Below are positions 1 through 10,600 of a stretch of 64,000 nt of DNA, one piece after another. This DNA is from Anabaena subtropica FACHB-260 (GTDB lineage Bacteria; Cyanobacteriota; Cyanobacteriia; Cyanobacteriales; Nostocaceae). How positions within the stretch are numbered: position 1 is the stretch's first letter; each line of letters opens with the position of its first letter. Made by a program: the position numbers and the translations under genes. Below the pieces are notes generated by a model. It was not told where the DNA came from, did not search any database, and worked only from the letters and a program-made list of their open reading frames with translations. The DNA is taken from assembly GCF_014697105.1 (NCBI RefSeq), contig NZ_JACJRF010000002.1:124001-188000 (forward strand). Reading direction: 5' to 3'.

Positions 1-1514
1 TCCCCATTACCATCTACAGCCGCTACAGGTCTTCTCAAGATGAAGCTGTTTTTCCAAGGGCCTATACCTTCAGCATAAGCTCTGCCAAGATAATCAAAGA
101 CTTCTCTAGTGGCTAAATCTTGGTAGTTAGTATCAGGTACACCGTCGCCGGTGATATCTCTACCAAAATCTGGCACGATATCAACTAAATCACCATAGAT
201 AGCGCGGGCTGCGGCTTCATCAAAGTTAGGATTGCTGAAATTATGAATGATGTCGTAGGGAACTGAGAAACCATCACCAGAATCAGAGTTAGCTGCTTCT
301 ACATCGCCGTAGAGTTGTACTAGGGGGATGTTTTCTAAGCCAGCCGCAGGTAGGATATTGTTCTGTAAATCGATGAGGTTAGCAAACTCGAAAGACTGGA
401 TAAAGATGCGATTGGGATTAGTGAAACCAGTTTCTACCAGAGTTTGCACTAGAGGTTCTTCTAGAGATAAACCTTGTTCATCAAAGAAGGTAGGATGCTT
501 AGTTTCAGGATAGATACCAACTCTTCTACCAGTTTCAGCTTCTACTTGCTGTACGAGTTCAATAACTTCTCTGAAGGTAGGAATTTCATACAGACCATTG
601 AAGCTTTGATCACGGAAGCTCAAAGGTTGAACAGCGCGTAGTTGTTTGATTTCTGCCAGAGTAAAGTCTTCTGCAAAGTAAGCAGTGACTTCTACCCCAT
701 CGAGCATTTTGGTAGACTTACGATCTTCACCAAATACTGATGCTACGTTGGTAGTGTCATCTAAGATGGGTTCATGACGAGCGATTAAAACACCGTCTTT
801 AGTGATTACTAGGTCAGGTTCAATAAAGTCTGCACCTTGAGCGATCGCTACCCTGTAAGCTTCTAAAGTATGTTCTGGGCGATCGCCACTTGCACCTCTG
901 TGACCGATAACTAGGGGGGTCTGACCTCTGAGGGTGTTGAATGGGGTCAAAGTTGGATTTTGGGGCGATCGCACTTCAGGTCCACCAACAATACTATCTT
1001 CCAGCGAGATGTTGGGGGTGGCAATGGGTGCATCAATTAGTACACCGTTGGCATCAAAGTGTAGTAAGTATGGGCCAAATTCTTCCCCAATCCAAATACT
1101 ACCGTCTTTGTCTATAACTATTGACTCGACATCAAAGTCTGCACCAGTCAGTAATCTCTCGGTGGTTCCTTCGTTCACAATGGAGAAAGGAACTTTGTTG
1201 TTGGGGTCTGAAAGTTGAATGAAATCTAAAATCTGAACACTGCCATCTCCATTTTCTACACCGCGAAAATTCGGATTTGCACGGTAGATACGGAGTAGGT
1301 AATCTGCACTATTATCTTGGCTACCGTAGCCATTATCTGACAGAAAGTATAAGGTGTCACTATTGGCAAACTGTACACCACTAAAGCCTTGTACTGGTTG
1401 TCCAGGGAAGGGGCCTGTTCTACCATTACCAGAAATACCTTCACCAGATGGTGGCCCCTCAGCGTAAGTATCAGCCGGGAGAGATGCAAAGCCTACTAAT
1501 TGAACATTTGACAT
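1..1514 (-). CDS. Glycerophosphodiester phosphodiesterase with phytase-like segments, C-terminus off the window
   Basis: Partial gene: 504 codons are present and the 3' end lies beyond the left edge. Residues 1-190 resemble the esterase-like/phytase-like domain (motifs [20 protein letters not shown] and [11 protein letters not shown]). From about residue 203 a GlpQ-type GDPD domain follows, with the catalytic signature [17 protein letters not shown] (His205 and His215), then [19 protein letters not shown]. The family hydrolyses deacylated phospholipid headgroups to glycerol-3-phosphate plus alcohol. After the GDPD part the sequence returns to [17 protein letters not shown], so the phosphodiesterase may be inserted in the phytase-like domain. 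No signal peptide is visible; export could depend on the missing C-terminus. ATG 1514 starts a continuous frame. The gene is divergent from the sigma factor gene, 764 bp away. Family assignment is firm; substrate is inferred. Confidence 0.85.
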   Translation of the reverse strand, partial: MSNVQLVGFASLPADTYAEGPPSGEGISGNGRTGPFPGQPVQGFSGVQFANSDTLYFLSDNGYGSQDNSADYLLRIYRANPNFRGVENGDGSVQILDFIQLSDPNNKVPFSIVNEGTTERLLTGADFDVESIVIDKDGSIWIGEEFGPYLLHFDANGVLIDAPIATPNISLEDSIVGGPEVRSPQNPTLTPFNTLRGQTPLVIGHRGASGDRPEHTLEAYRVAIAQGADFIEPDLVITKDGVLIARHEPILDDTTNVASVFGEDRKSTKMLDGVEVTAYFAEDFTLAEIKQLRAVQPLSFRDQSFNGLYEIPTFREVIELVQQVEAETGRRVGIYPETKHPTFFDEQGLSLEEPLVQTLVETGFTNPNRIFIQSFEFANLIDLQNNILPAAGLENIPLVQLYGDVEAANSDSGDGFSVPYDIIHNFSNPNFDEAAARAIYGDLVDIVPDFGRDITGDGVPDTNYQDLATREVFDYLGRAYAEGIGPWKNSFILRRPVAAVDGNG

Positions 1515-2278
1515 GATATTTAACCCTCAAATTTTTAAGTAGTCGTCATGAACTCCGTACACAAGAAAAAAGGAAAGTGTGACGTTTACGCTAGTAGTGT
1601 GACAACCAAAATTACTGGGTAATTAGAGGTTCTTAGTCAGGCTAAAGCCCTGTTTTATGACTACTAGAGGCTAGAATTTTTAACTCATCACCCAGAACAA
1701 TCAGAAAACTTGATTAATACAGAAGATATTTGAATTTGAAGATTAAGAAGAAAATAAGCTCAACAGAACTAATGGTTAAAATGCTTCTAATTCGCAAAAG
1801 CCATAATTATTAAATTTCTTAAAATAATTAGCAAAATTACATATAAAGCTATACAATATCCGCCTACAATCCTGATTATTTTCGAGATATTGGGAAACTA
1901 ACTCCGGGAAGAGAAAAGACCGTAGACAGTGAACTATTTCATTACTGATATGAGACTACTTAGTTTACATTCAGGACTCTAGTCCTGACTAAGAACGTAG
2001 TTGTGTATGTATTTTTCAGCAGAAATAACTGAGTTTGTTGCAAAAAATAAAGATTGTACACAGATTATTTTTCATTGAATAAATAAAATTACCTATAACA
2101 GAGACAACCAAGAAATCGTGCGTACAAACACTGAATGCTAGAGTCAGCCCCCCAACAAGTTCAGTGAATCGACGATGGTTTATTCAGGCTCTACTAAGGA
2201 AAATAATGACAGCTTTGAAGAACATATTACGCAACTCCAATTTGGTGAAAAAAGGAGTTACTACAAAGGAACTTTTAT
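1515..2278. other. Divergent intergenic region upstream of the sigma factor gene
   Basis: This 764-bp AT-rich spacer separates the phosphodiesterase and sigma factor genes, so both promoters should lie here. I see no convincing gene. It carries two imperfect palindromes: 1634-1663, with outer arms TAGTCA/TGACTA around GGCTAAAGCC, and 1972-1987 (CAGGACT/AGTCCTG). Both resemble the dispersed GGACTAAAGTCC-type repeats found elsewhere in the window. The sigma factor has a Shine-Dalgarno-like AAAGGAAC at about 2266-2273. Confidence 0.6.
1972..1987. repeat. Dispersed palindrome CAGGACTctAGTCCTG
   Basis: A perfect 7-bp inverted repeat with a 2-nt centre, upstream of the sigma factor gene. Related palindromes occur at 1638-1652, 31171-31184 and, as a double copy, at 36258-36307. 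They differ in the central bases, as expected of an interspersed repeat rather than a protein-specific operator. Confidence 0.5.
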
Positions 2279-3064
2279 ATGGCAGCAAGTGAGTCTTCTA
2301 TGCAAACTGATGGTATGGAGTTATTGCGTTTATACCACCAAAATCCTTCTATTAAACTTCGTAATAGACTGGTTCAATTACATACTGGTTTAGTGAGAAA
2401 GATGGCTCATAAATTTAGCCATCAGTGTAATGAACCTTATGAAGATTTAGAACAAATTGGTTATTTTGGTTTAATTAGAGCTATAGAACGCTTTGATCCT
2501 AGCCAAGGATATGCTTTTAGTTCCTTTGCGGTGCCATATATTAGAGGTGAAATGCTGCATTTTCTCCGCGATCGCAGTACTCTATTAAAAATTCCCCGTC
2601 GTTGGCAAGAACTATATAATGAAGGACAAAAAGTTCGTAAAGAATTATCAATATCTCTAGGTCGTCCTCCCAAAGATGCAGAGATTGCTAAGTACCTCAA
2701 GGTATCTGTGCAAGAATGGCAAGAAACTAAATTGGCTGCTCAAAATCGGATGCCTCTAAGTTTGGATGCTACCGCAGTCCACTATGTTGATTGTCAAATT
2801 ACCTTAGGTGAAGCCCTCCCTTGTCCCCGGACAATTGTTCAACAACAACAAGAGGAAGAACGGCAACAACTCCAAGGGGCTATTAATATGTTAGAAGACA
2901 AGCCCCGTCAAGCTGTGGAAATGGTATTTTTAAAAGAACTTTCTCGTAAAGATGCGGCTAAGAATATTGGTACTAGTCCCATGACGGTGACACGATATTT
3001 GCAAAAGGGAATTCAAGATTTAGTTTGTTATTTGCAACCGCAAGTAGTGGCAACAAGTCCTTAA
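2279..3064 (+). CDS. sigJ: Group 3 RNA polymerase sigma factor, SigJ-like
   Basis: A 261-residue sigma-70 family protein without region 1.1. Region 2 is clear: LVQLHTGLVRKMAHKF, EDLEQIGYFGLIRAIERFD and FSSFAVPYIRGEMLHFLRD, the core-binding and -10 recognition helices. Region 3 follows (RRWQELYNEGQKVRKEL), and region 4 ends with a helix-turn-helix (SRKDAAKNIGTSPMTVTRYL) for -35 recognition. Size and architecture fit the SigF/SigB-like group 3 sigma factors. I favour SigJ, the Anabaena sigma factor linked to desiccation tolerance, because I recall a glycerophosphodiester phosphodiesterase gene next to sigJ in Anabaena; this symbol is from memory and not proven. ATG 2279 is preceded by AAAGGA at 2266-2271. 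No anti-sigma factor gene lies adjacent. Confidence 0.85.
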   Translation: MAASESSMQTDGMELLRLYHQNPSIKLRNRLVQLHTGLVRKMAHKFSHQCNEPYEDLEQIGYFGLIRAIERFDPSQGYAFSSFAVPYIRGEMLHFLRDRSTLLKIPRRWQELYNEGQKVRKELSISLGRPPKDAEIAKYLKVSVQEWQETKLAAQNRMPLSLDATAVHYVDCQITLGEALPCPRTIVQQQQEEERQQLQGAINMLEDKPRQAVEMVFLKELSRKDAAKNIGTSPMTVTRYLQKGIQDLVCYLQPQVVATSP

Positions 3065-3198
3065 TATTTATGGATTTTCAAGATGCAATTACCTATATCG
3101 CCTAAAAACCACCCACTCTTGGGATGGAGTATTAAACCAGATTCTTTCAACAACTGACAAATAACAAATAACAACTGACACGCGCAGCGCAATAAATT

Positions 3199-3777
3199 TT
3201 AGGGATTTAAGCCTGCCCGTTGAAAGATGGCATGAGGGGTAATTTCTAATTGTGGCAACAAATCATCAGTTACTACTTCATGATCTCGATAAGTAATAGG
3301 GAAACAAGAGAGAGCAAATACAGTTATGGTTCTAGCTTTTGTATCGACTACCCAAACACGGGATACACCAGCTTTGAGATAATTTGTAGCTTTTTCGATC
3401 ATCTCTCCAAAAGTTTGACCGGGTGAGATAATTTCAATTACTAATTCGGGTGCAACCGGACAAGCTTCATCTTGCAGCCAATTAGCAGCGAGACGGTCAT
3501 AGGAAACATAAGTCAAATCAGGTATAGGTATCCAATCTTGTTGATTGCGTGTTAGTTTGATTGCCCATTCAATGACAACCCGACCCTTTTCTTGCGCCCA
3601 CGCAGATAATAGTATAAATAAAGCACCTATAGTTGAGCCATGAAAAAATTTTGGTGACACTTCATCTTCTTTATATTTGGGAACAGCTTCACCGTTCACA
3701 AATTCGTATGTAATGTCACCTCCGGGAAGTGCGAAAAATTCCTCCAAGGTGAGGCGTTTATTAGAAGACTGAACCAT
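3199..3777 (-). CDS. Uma2 family (DUF820) restriction-endonuclease-like protein
   Basis: A 192-residue member of the Uma2/DUF820 family, which is expanded in cyanobacteria and has a PD-(D/E)XK nuclease fold. Visible family motifs are LTLEEFFALPGGDITYEFVN at the N-terminus, then WIPIPDLTYVS, PELVIEIISPGQ and EMIEKATNYLKAGVSRVWVV, which supply the usual Asp, Glu and Lys active-site positions. Family members are mostly of unknown role and often sit alone; no target or partner is visible here. It ends 29 bp from chlD on the same strand (its ATG at 3777, the chlD stop at 3806), so it may be co-transcribed as a downstream gene. A remnant of a different Uma2 gene lies at 5948-6067. Confidence 0.85.
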   Translation of the reverse strand: MVQSSNKRLTLEEFFALPGGDITYEFVNGEAVPKYKEDEVSPKFFHGSTIGALFILLSAWAQEKGRVVIEWAIKLTRNQQDWIPIPDLTYVSYDRLAANWLQDEACPVAPELVIEIISPGQTFGEMIEKATNYLKAGVSRVWVVDTKARTITVFALSCFPITYRDHEVVTDDLLPQLEITPHAIFQRAGLNP

Positions 3778-3805
3778 AGGTGTTTAAATGTGTGGGACGG
3801 GTTAA

Positions 3806-5842
3806 CTACCTAGATTTTAGATCAGCGATCGCACCTCTAGTCATGGCAGCGATCGCTTTATCAGTGGCTTTGGGTAAGTGATAATATTTACCTCCTGATG
3901 TTTTGGCTAATTCTTTGGCAAAGCCAGTGGAGACAAATTTACTCTCTGTATCGATAACTAATAACTGCATCCCCAAAGCCCTGATTCTGGCAGCAATGTC
4001 TAATAATTCCGCTTTGATATCGGGTTTTTCTCCTGGTTCTTGGGGTTCCCCTAAGGAACGGGCTAAGGGAATATTCCCCCGGCCATCAGTGATAGCTACA
4101 ATTACGACTTGCCCAATATCACCACCCATTTGGGCATTAACACCGATGCGGACAGCTTGGGTTAGACCATGAGCTAGGGGTGAACCACCGCCACAGGGTA
4201 ATCTTTCCAAACGGTTCCGGGCTAAGGCTATAGAACGGGTCGGGGGTAATAATACCTCTGCTTGTTCTCCCCGGAAGGGAATCAAAGCTACTTGGTCACG
4301 GTTTTGATAAGCTTCAGTTAGTAGCTGCATGACCGCACCTTTGGCTGACTGCATCCGATTTAGCGCCATTGAGCCAGAAGCATCTACCACAAACACCACC
4401 AACGCCCCGGCTTTCCGTACTAAACGTTTTGAGCGAATGTCACCTTGCTCAACAATCACTTTTCTGTCTGGCTGTCTTTCTCGCCGTGCTTTTTGGTATG
4501 GTGCAGCCGCCCTCAGGGTAGCATCTACGGCAATGCGCCGGACTTTCCCCTTGGGTAACATGGGTTTAATATAGCGCCCGCGATCGTCAGAAAAGATGAT
4601 ACTACGACTACCAGATTTACCTTGCCGTTGTGCCATCTGAGCAAAATACAGGACGCTGTTATCTAAAATTACCCCTTCCGGGTCAAAAATAAATTCTTCG
4701 GGGATGCTAGGGGGTTCTTGCTGTTCTTGTTCTTCTGGTTTATCTTCGTTGTCTTCCTGTTCTTCTTCCTCTTGTTGTTCATCAGATTCATCCTGGCTTT
4801 GAGGTGGTGGTGGGGGTGGTGGGGGTGGTTGGTCTGGTGGTGGTGTCTGGATAACTGTTGCCCGTGGTACAATTACCAACTCTACAGCCCGACGTAAATC
4901 TTCTGCATTTACGGTTGTGCGCCCCTCTAAAGCCGCCGCCGCTTTAGCAACCCGCACGGCAAATAATTCGGCGCGATGTCCTTGCACAGCGCCACGAAGG
5001 GCTTCATCTACTAAGTAAGCTATTTGTTCTTGAGTGATAGTGACTTCCTTCAACCACTCCCGCGCCAAGATGATTTGGGTTTTGAGTGAGTCTAAGTCTT
5101 CGTTATATTGCTGGAGGAAATCTTGGGGAGATTTGGAGTAGGCGATCGCTTGTTCTACTGCTTCTACTCTTTGATCTAGTCCGAGAACACCGTCAGCAGA
5201 AAGAGCGATCGCAATCCTATCTAATAAATGCTCCCGTAATGCGCCTTCTTCTGGGTTATATGTAGCGATAAACAGGGATTTGCAAGGATGTTGAAAACTA
5301 ATACCCTCGCGCTCGATTTGGTTGCGTCCTTCGGAAAGTACACTTAATAGCTGGTTTGATATTTGGTCATCTAATAAATTGATTTCATCCACATACAGCA
5401 CACCCCGGTTAGCTGTGGCGAGTAACCCTGGCTGAAATATGGTGTCTCCTTGCTTAACTGACTGTTCCACATCCACAGAACCGAGAAGCCTATCTTCCGT
5501 CACACCAAGGGGGATTTGTACAAAAGGTGAGGGGACAATTTCCTTGGGGACATCTTGAATATCTTTATCGGCGTACTCTGCTAATAGATAATCATCCCAT
5601 TCTTCTGGGTGGTTGGGGTCGCAATTGCTCAATGAACCTTGGACAACCTCAATCGGCGGGAGTAAGGCGTGGATAGCACGGGCCATGACAGATTTTGCCG
5701 TACCGCGACGACCTGCGATCGCTACTCCCCCCAAACCAGGATCAACTGCTGCTAACAGCAAGGCTAGTTTGATGGCTTCTTGACCGACTACAGCCGTCAA
5801 GGGAAAAGCAGTAATTGTGGGATTAATAGTAGGCGCAGGCAT
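3806..5842 (-). CDS. chlD: Magnesium chelatase subunit D
   Basis: A 678-residue protein with the three-part ChlD layout. Residues 10-330 form an AAA+ module like that of ChlI ([47 protein letters not shown]). Residues about 337-385 form a poly-proline then acidic Gln/Glu linker. From residue 480 there is a von Willebrand A domain with a MIDAS motif ([13 protein letters not shown], Asp near 486) and [12 protein letters not shown]. ChlD with ChlI and ChlH inserts Mg2+ into protoporphyrin IX, the first committed step of chlorophyll synthesis, in the cytosol. The length matches cyanobacterial ChlD. The Uma2 gene follows 28 bp downstream of its stop. The start ATG at 5842 reads [21 protein letters not shown], as expected for the family. 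Confidence 0.97.
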   Translation of the reverse strand: MPAPTINPTITAFPLTAVVGQEAIKLALLLAAVDPGLGGVAIAGRRGTAKSVMARAIHALLPPIEVVQGSLSNCDPNHPEEWDDYLLAEYADKDIQDVPKEIVPSPFVQIPLGVTEDRLLGSVDVEQSVKQGDTIFQPGLLATANRGVLYVDEINLLDDQISNQLLSVLSEGRNQIEREGISFQHPCKSLFIATYNPEEGALREHLLDRIAIALSADGVLGLDQRVEAVEQAIAYSKSPQDFLQQYNEDLDSLKTQIILAREWLKEVTITQEQIAYLVDEALRGAVQGHRAELFAVRVAKAAAALEGRTTVNAEDLRRAVELVIVPRATVIQTPPPDQPPPPPPPPPQSQDESDEQQEEEEQEDNEDKPEEQEQQEPPSIPEEFIFDPEGVILDNSVLYFAQMAQRQGKSGSRSIIFSDDRGRYIKPMLPKGKVRRIAVDATLRAAAPYQKARRERQPDRKVIVEQGDIRSKRLVRKAGALVVFVVDASGSMALNRMQSAKGAVMQLLTEAYQNRDQVALIPFRGEQAEVLLPPTRSIALARNRLERLPCGGGSPLAHGLTQAVRIGVNAQMGGDIGQVVIVAITDGRGNIPLARSLGEPQEPGEKPDIKAELLDIAARIRALGMQLLVIDTESKFVSTGFAKELAKTSGGKYYHLPKATDKAIAAMTRGAIADLKSR

Positions 5843-5947
5843 TGGTTTGCAAAATAGCTAGTCTCGGCTTTTAGCATATCAATTTCTGGCACATTTAGAA
5901 TAAGGGTTAGAGGAATTAGGGCTTTGAGTTATCCTTGAGAGCAAAGT

Positions 5948-6067
5948 ATCGCTCAAGCTAAACGCTTCACATTGGATGAGTACCATCAACTAACGGAGTT
6001 GGGCTTTTTCCACGAGAATGACCGCATTGAATTAATTAACGGTGAATTGTCTTACCGAATCAGGTAA
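5948..6067 (+). pseudogene. Remnant of a Uma2-family gene (N-terminal part)
   Basis: In the chlD-rnc spacer one frame reads AKRFTLDEYHQLTELGFFHE followed by NDRIELINGELSYRIR and a stop at 6065. This is the canonical N-terminus of Uma2 proteins (TLDEYH, LGFF, DRIELINGEL). There is no start codon in frame near 5948 and nothing of the catalytic part follows. It is therefore a truncated relic and differs clearly from the intact Uma2 gene at 3199-3777. Confidence 0.7.
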
Positions 6068-6148
6068 TATCTTTACCTTGTTTTCCTAATTCGTCCCTTG
6101 ATTTAAGTAGAGTATTTCCAGGTTTTCGGCAATAATACAAACATAAAA

Positions 6149-6835
6149 ATGCACAAAATTCTCATATTCCACGATGAAAAACTTTTACGCCGTGCGCTGA
6201 CTCACCGTTCTTATGTCAATGAAAACCCAGAGGAAGGCGAACATAATGAACGCTTAGAATTTCTTGGTGATGCTATATTAAATTTTCTAAGTGGTGAATA
6301 TCTCTATCGTCTTCACCCAGAAAGGGGAGAAGATGAATTAACCCGGCGGCGTTCGGCGTTGGTAGATGAAAAACAACTGGCTAAATTTGCTCTTGAGGTA
6401 GGTTTAGATGTGAAGATGTTGCTAGGTAAAGGTGCTATTCGAGATGGCGGCTACCAAAATCCTAATTTACTTAGCAGCACTTTTGAAGCGGTGATTGGGG
6501 CTTATTATCTAGATCATAGTTCAGATATTGAAGCTGTTCGGGCAATTGTAGAACCTTTATTTGAATCTGTACCAGAACAAGTTGTGGTTGTTCGCTCTAA
6601 TGTAGATTCCAAAAATCGTTTTCAGGAATGGGTACAGCGTAACATTGGTCCGACTCCTCCCAGATACTTGACAGAACAAATAGGTGGTTTTTCTCATGCA
6701 CCAGAGTTTAAAGCTAAAGTTTTGGTGGGAGAAGAAGAGTACGGAGAAGGTATAGGACGCAATAAAAAAGAGGCTGAGAAAGTGGCTGCTGAGGATGCTT
6801 TGGCTAAATTGGAGAAACAAGCTTTGTTGTCATAA
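6149..6835 (+). CDS. rnc: Ribonuclease III
   Basis: A 228-residue RNase III of normal size. The endonuclease domain (residues 1-145) has the signature HNERLEFLGDAILNFLSGEY, whose Glu and Asp bind Mg2+, and the second acidic site at STFEAVIGAYYLDH. Residues 155-225 are a double-stranded RNA-binding domain (NRFQEWVQRNIG, GRNKKEAEKVAAEDALAKLE). The enzyme cuts double-stranded RNA in rRNA precursors and in sRNA-target duplexes. Cyanobacteria often carry two full-length paralogues, so this may be one of two. No strong Shine-Dalgarno precedes ATG 6149; this is the first ATG that gives the usual N-terminus. The gene is alone, divergent from chlD. Confidence 0.95.
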   Translation: MHKILIFHDEKLLRRALTHRSYVNENPEEGEHNERLEFLGDAILNFLSGEYLYRLHPERGEDELTRRRSALVDEKQLAKFALEVGLDVKMLLGKGAIRDGGYQNPNLLSSTFEAVIGAYYLDHSSDIEAVRAIVEPLFESVPEQVVVVRSNVDSKNRFQEWVQRNIGPTPPRYLTEQIGGFSHAPEFKAKVLVGEEEYGEGIGRNKKEAEKVAAEDALAKLEKQALLS

Positions 6836-7002
6836 ATATATTTGGATATGCCTGCAAGAGATATTTATCATGATGTTGTTTAAAATGCCTTAATTAAACA
6901 TAGCTGGATAATGACGGATGATTCCCTATATTTAAAGTAGTTAGACTTTTTTGTTTGCCATCTATACAAAGTTAGATATAACCAATTAAATGTAAATTTA
7001 AT

Positions 7003-7015
7003 TGCCAAAATGGCA
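7003..7015. promoter_or_regulatory. Candidate operator TGCCAAAATGGCA (copy 1)
   Basis: A 5-bp inverted repeat (TGCCA/TGGCA) around AAA in the exporter leader. An almost identical site lies 86 bp downstream at 7090. Two spaced copies of one palindrome upstream of a single operon look like paired regulator sites. The regulator is not known. Confidence 0.35.
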
Positions 7016-7089
7016 CGTTTATTTTATACAAATTATTTTATTGAAAGCTGGGGAAATTTCTAATTCCCAACACATGATCCGGCTTTTAA

Positions 7090-7105
7090 GCCAAAATGGC
7101 ATTGA
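7090..7105 (+). promoter_or_regulatory. Candidate operator shared with the leader-peptide gene (copy 2)
   Basis: The sequence GCCAAAATGGCATTGA matches 13430-13445 (GCCAAAAAGGCATTGA) at 15 of 16 positions. The first site is in the exporter leader, the second just upstream of the double-glycine peptide gene. The shared tail ATTGA makes chance less likely than for the palindrome alone. I infer common regulation of exporter and cargo. Confidence 0.45.
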
Positions 7106-7609
7106 TTTACCCAAAACATCTTGACTACATTCAAAAATATTGTATTGTCTTTACGGAAGCTAACTCTAACAATGCTTATGCAACAATGTTGCTTGTGTAG
7201 ACAAAATATATAGAATTCCTTCTATGATCTGTAGCGATAAAATTTAATTTTGATAACATAATTTACTAATTCAAATTGGCTTGATGCTTAATAGCTGAAA
7301 ACTGCTGTTTTAGGCTAATGAAGTTGATTTTGACGTAGATTTTATGGCTATTTTTCCCAGATTTTAAGTTTCTCTTCCACTGTTATCAAAGGTGGAAATA
7401 AAAATTATTAAGGCACAAATCAAGATTTCTAAACCGAATGGCTCTCAGTTAAGCGCAAACCCCTAATATGACTGGTTTTTGGGTGTCAGGCTATAAGGGA
7501 AAGACCAAAAAATCAACTACCTCCTCTAGACCTTACCCTAGCAAGGGTTTCAGCTTTTCTTAGTGACATTCATTTCTAAACCCCTGGTACTTTATATAGA
7601 GGTAAACAA

Positions 7610-10600
7610 GTGCTAACCACGTTTTCCAAGTATCAGTTACGTGAAAACCTTACGGCGTTTTGTGGTGAACAACTTTCAGAAGCAGACTTAGAAAACTGCT
7701 TAACGATGGTAGAGATTGTAGAACCACCCACCGCAAAACAGTTTTGGCAATCAACAAGTGTAATATCCGGTAGTTACATAGTATTGGCAGGTAAAGTCAG
7801 GTTGTTAGATGGTGCTGAAAATCTGATTACAACTCTGACAAAAGGAGCTTCATTTGGTGAAGGAACTCTATTTCCAGACAGAGTTTGGCAAACTTATACA
7901 GCTAGGGCTTCTGATGGGCTAAAGCTGTGCTATGTCCCAGGGAAAATACTACAAACCTTAATGGTTAAGTATCCCACTATAGGCGATCGCCTATTCGCTC
8001 GTGCGGAAGTTTGGGATTTATTACTGACTTATTGTGCCAAAACACCCCAACGCCCCATAGCTGTACCAGGGATTCTACAAGCATTATCTTTATTCGAGCG
8101 CCATGAGCTTGATGCTGGGCTTTTACCGCCAGAATTTTCTCAAGATTCTCAGTTGTGGCTACTATATCAAGGCGAACTGGTAAATTCACAAGGGCGCAAG
8201 CTGATAGCCGCCCAAATGCACGTACCCCAAGAGCAAGGTTGGCAAGTAACACAACCTTCAGTTGTCTACGTACTGAAAAATTCTCATTGGCAAACAGCCG
8301 TGCAGCACTGGCCAGAATTGGGATTGTCTATTAACTTGGATGTGACTCCCACCACAAATACTGAGCGGAAAATCCGCCAGAGTCGGCTGCAAGCACCTCA
8401 AATAAGTTTGGGTAGGAAAATTATTCCTTTTCCTACCCAAACTGCACCACAACCAAAGCCAGAAAAACCACGTCATTACTTTCCTAGCCCGAAAGTCAGA
8501 ATAGGGCATTGGTGGAGACACCTATCTCGACGCTATCCCTTCTATGCTCAACAAAGTGCCTCTGACTGTGGTGCTACTTGCCTTGTAATGATCTGTAATT
8601 ATTGGGGTAAGCACTTCAATCTCAATCGCTTGCGGGAAATGACCAACGTCAACCGTCATGGCGCTTCTCTCACTGCTCTTGCAGCCGCCGCAGAAAGTCT
8701 GGGTTTTGCTACGCGTCCCGTAAAAGCCAGTCTGGATAAATTAGCAGAACAATCTCTGCCTGCGATCGCTCATTGGGAAGGAAAACACTTCATCGTTGTT
8801 TATGAAATCACCAAACAGCGAGTGATTGTCTGCGATCCCGGCCTTGGTCAACGTAGTCTTACCAGGAGAGAATTTCTAGCGGGTTGGACTGGTTTCGCCT
8901 TGTTACTCCAACCTACAGCCCTACTCAACGAGACTCAAGACGAAACTACAAGTGTCTGGAAATTTTTTGAGTTAATCAAGCCTCACTATGGCGTACTGAT
9001 AGAAGTATTCATAGCTTCGGTATTAATGCAATTATTTGGGTTGATAACACCAGTATTTACTCAATTATTGCTAGATCGAGTGCTTGTACAACGCAGTGTT
9101 GTCACCTTAAATGCTATTGGTTTGGGGATGATCGTTTTTGGTCTATTCAGTATTACCATGAACGGAGTGCGGGCATATCTGCTCAGTCACACTGCCAACC
9201 GTATCAGCATCTCTCTACTAGTAGGTTTTATTCAACATACCTTCCGCCTCCCCCTTTCCTATTTCGAGTCACGCTATGTTGGGGATATTGTCTCGCGCAT
9301 TCAAGAAAACCAGAAAATTCAGCGATTCCTAACCGGACAGACACTATCTGTCATCTTGGATATGTTGACATTAGTAGTCTATCTGACCTTGATGTTCTGG
9401 TATAGCTGGCGGATGGCATTATTCGTGCTAATTACCGTGCCACCATTTTTTATTCTGGCGCTAGCTAGCACAAGTATTCTACGTCGCATCTCTAGAGAAG
9501 TGTTTAATGCTGGAGCCGAAGAAAACAGCTATGTCATCCAATCTCTCACAGGAATTCGTACAGTCCGTTCATTAGCAATTGAACAAACTGTACGATGGCG
9601 TTGGGAGGAATTGCTGAATAATTTGGTGAAAAAAGCTTTCAATGCTCAGATAATTGGTATCCGCCTCTCCATTATCAGTGGTGCAATTAACACCTTTGTC
9701 AGTACCTCATTAATGTGGTTTGGCGCTTGGCAAGTAATTCAAGGAGAACTCACCATTGGTCAATTAGTTGCTTTCAATATGTTGGTGGGTCATGTTTTGA
9801 GTCCTTTCCAACGACTGTCACAACTTTGGAACCAATTTCAGGAAATCCTGATTTCTACAGAACGGATTAATGATGTTCTCGAGGCAGAACCGGAAGAAGA
9901 CTTACAAAATCAATCTCGCAGGCATTTAGATAGAATTCGCGGTCACATTCATTTTCAGAATGTCACCTTCCGCTATCACCAAGAAAGTGAGACTAATGTG
10001 CTGGAAAATATGAACTTTGAAATCCAGCCTGAGCAAATGGTAGCAGTGGTAGGGCGTAGTGGTTCTGGAAAAACTACCCTCAGCAAATTAATTTTGGGCT
10101 TATACCCACCTACAAAAGGCAAAGTGTTCATTGATGGGTGTGATGTCACAGGTGTCTCCTTGCGATCGCTCCGTTCTCAAATAGGGGTTGTGGATCAAGA
10201 TACATTTCTCTTTGGTGGTACCATTCGGGACAATATCTCCATCGCCCATCCAGAAGCTTCTTTAGATGAAATTATTCAAGCTGCAAAATTAGCTGGCGCA
10301 GATGAATTTATTCAGCAAATGCCAATGGGTTACGAATCCAAAATTGGTGAAGGCGGCGGTATGCTCTCCGGTGGACAACGCCAACGCCTAGCAATTGCCC
10401 GTGCGCTCATGGGAAATCCTCGTTTGTTACTGTTTGATGAAGCCACTAGTCACTTAGACTCAGAATCAGAACGTATCATTCAAAACAACCTCAAAACAAT
10501 TCTCCAGGGGCGCACCAGTATCATCATTGCCCACCGCCTATCTACTATCCGCAATGCAGACTTGATTCTAGTTTTAGATCGGGGCTTATTAGTGGAAAGC

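Larger units (their letters stand above)
6836..7609 (+). other. Intergenic region upstream of the secretion operon
   Basis: A 774-bp AT-rich spacer with no supportable gene. It holds two copies of a short palindrome, GCCAAAATGGC (7004-7014 and 7090-7100), described separately. It ends in a Shine-Dalgarno-like AGAGGT at 7598-7603 before the GTG start of the exporter. The length suggests a complex promoter. Confidence 0.6.

Noticed and set aside
2175-2393. 72-codon frame overlapping the start of the sigma factor
   Set aside because: It is out of frame with the sigma factor, has no family features, and lies over the strong reading frame that starts at 2279.
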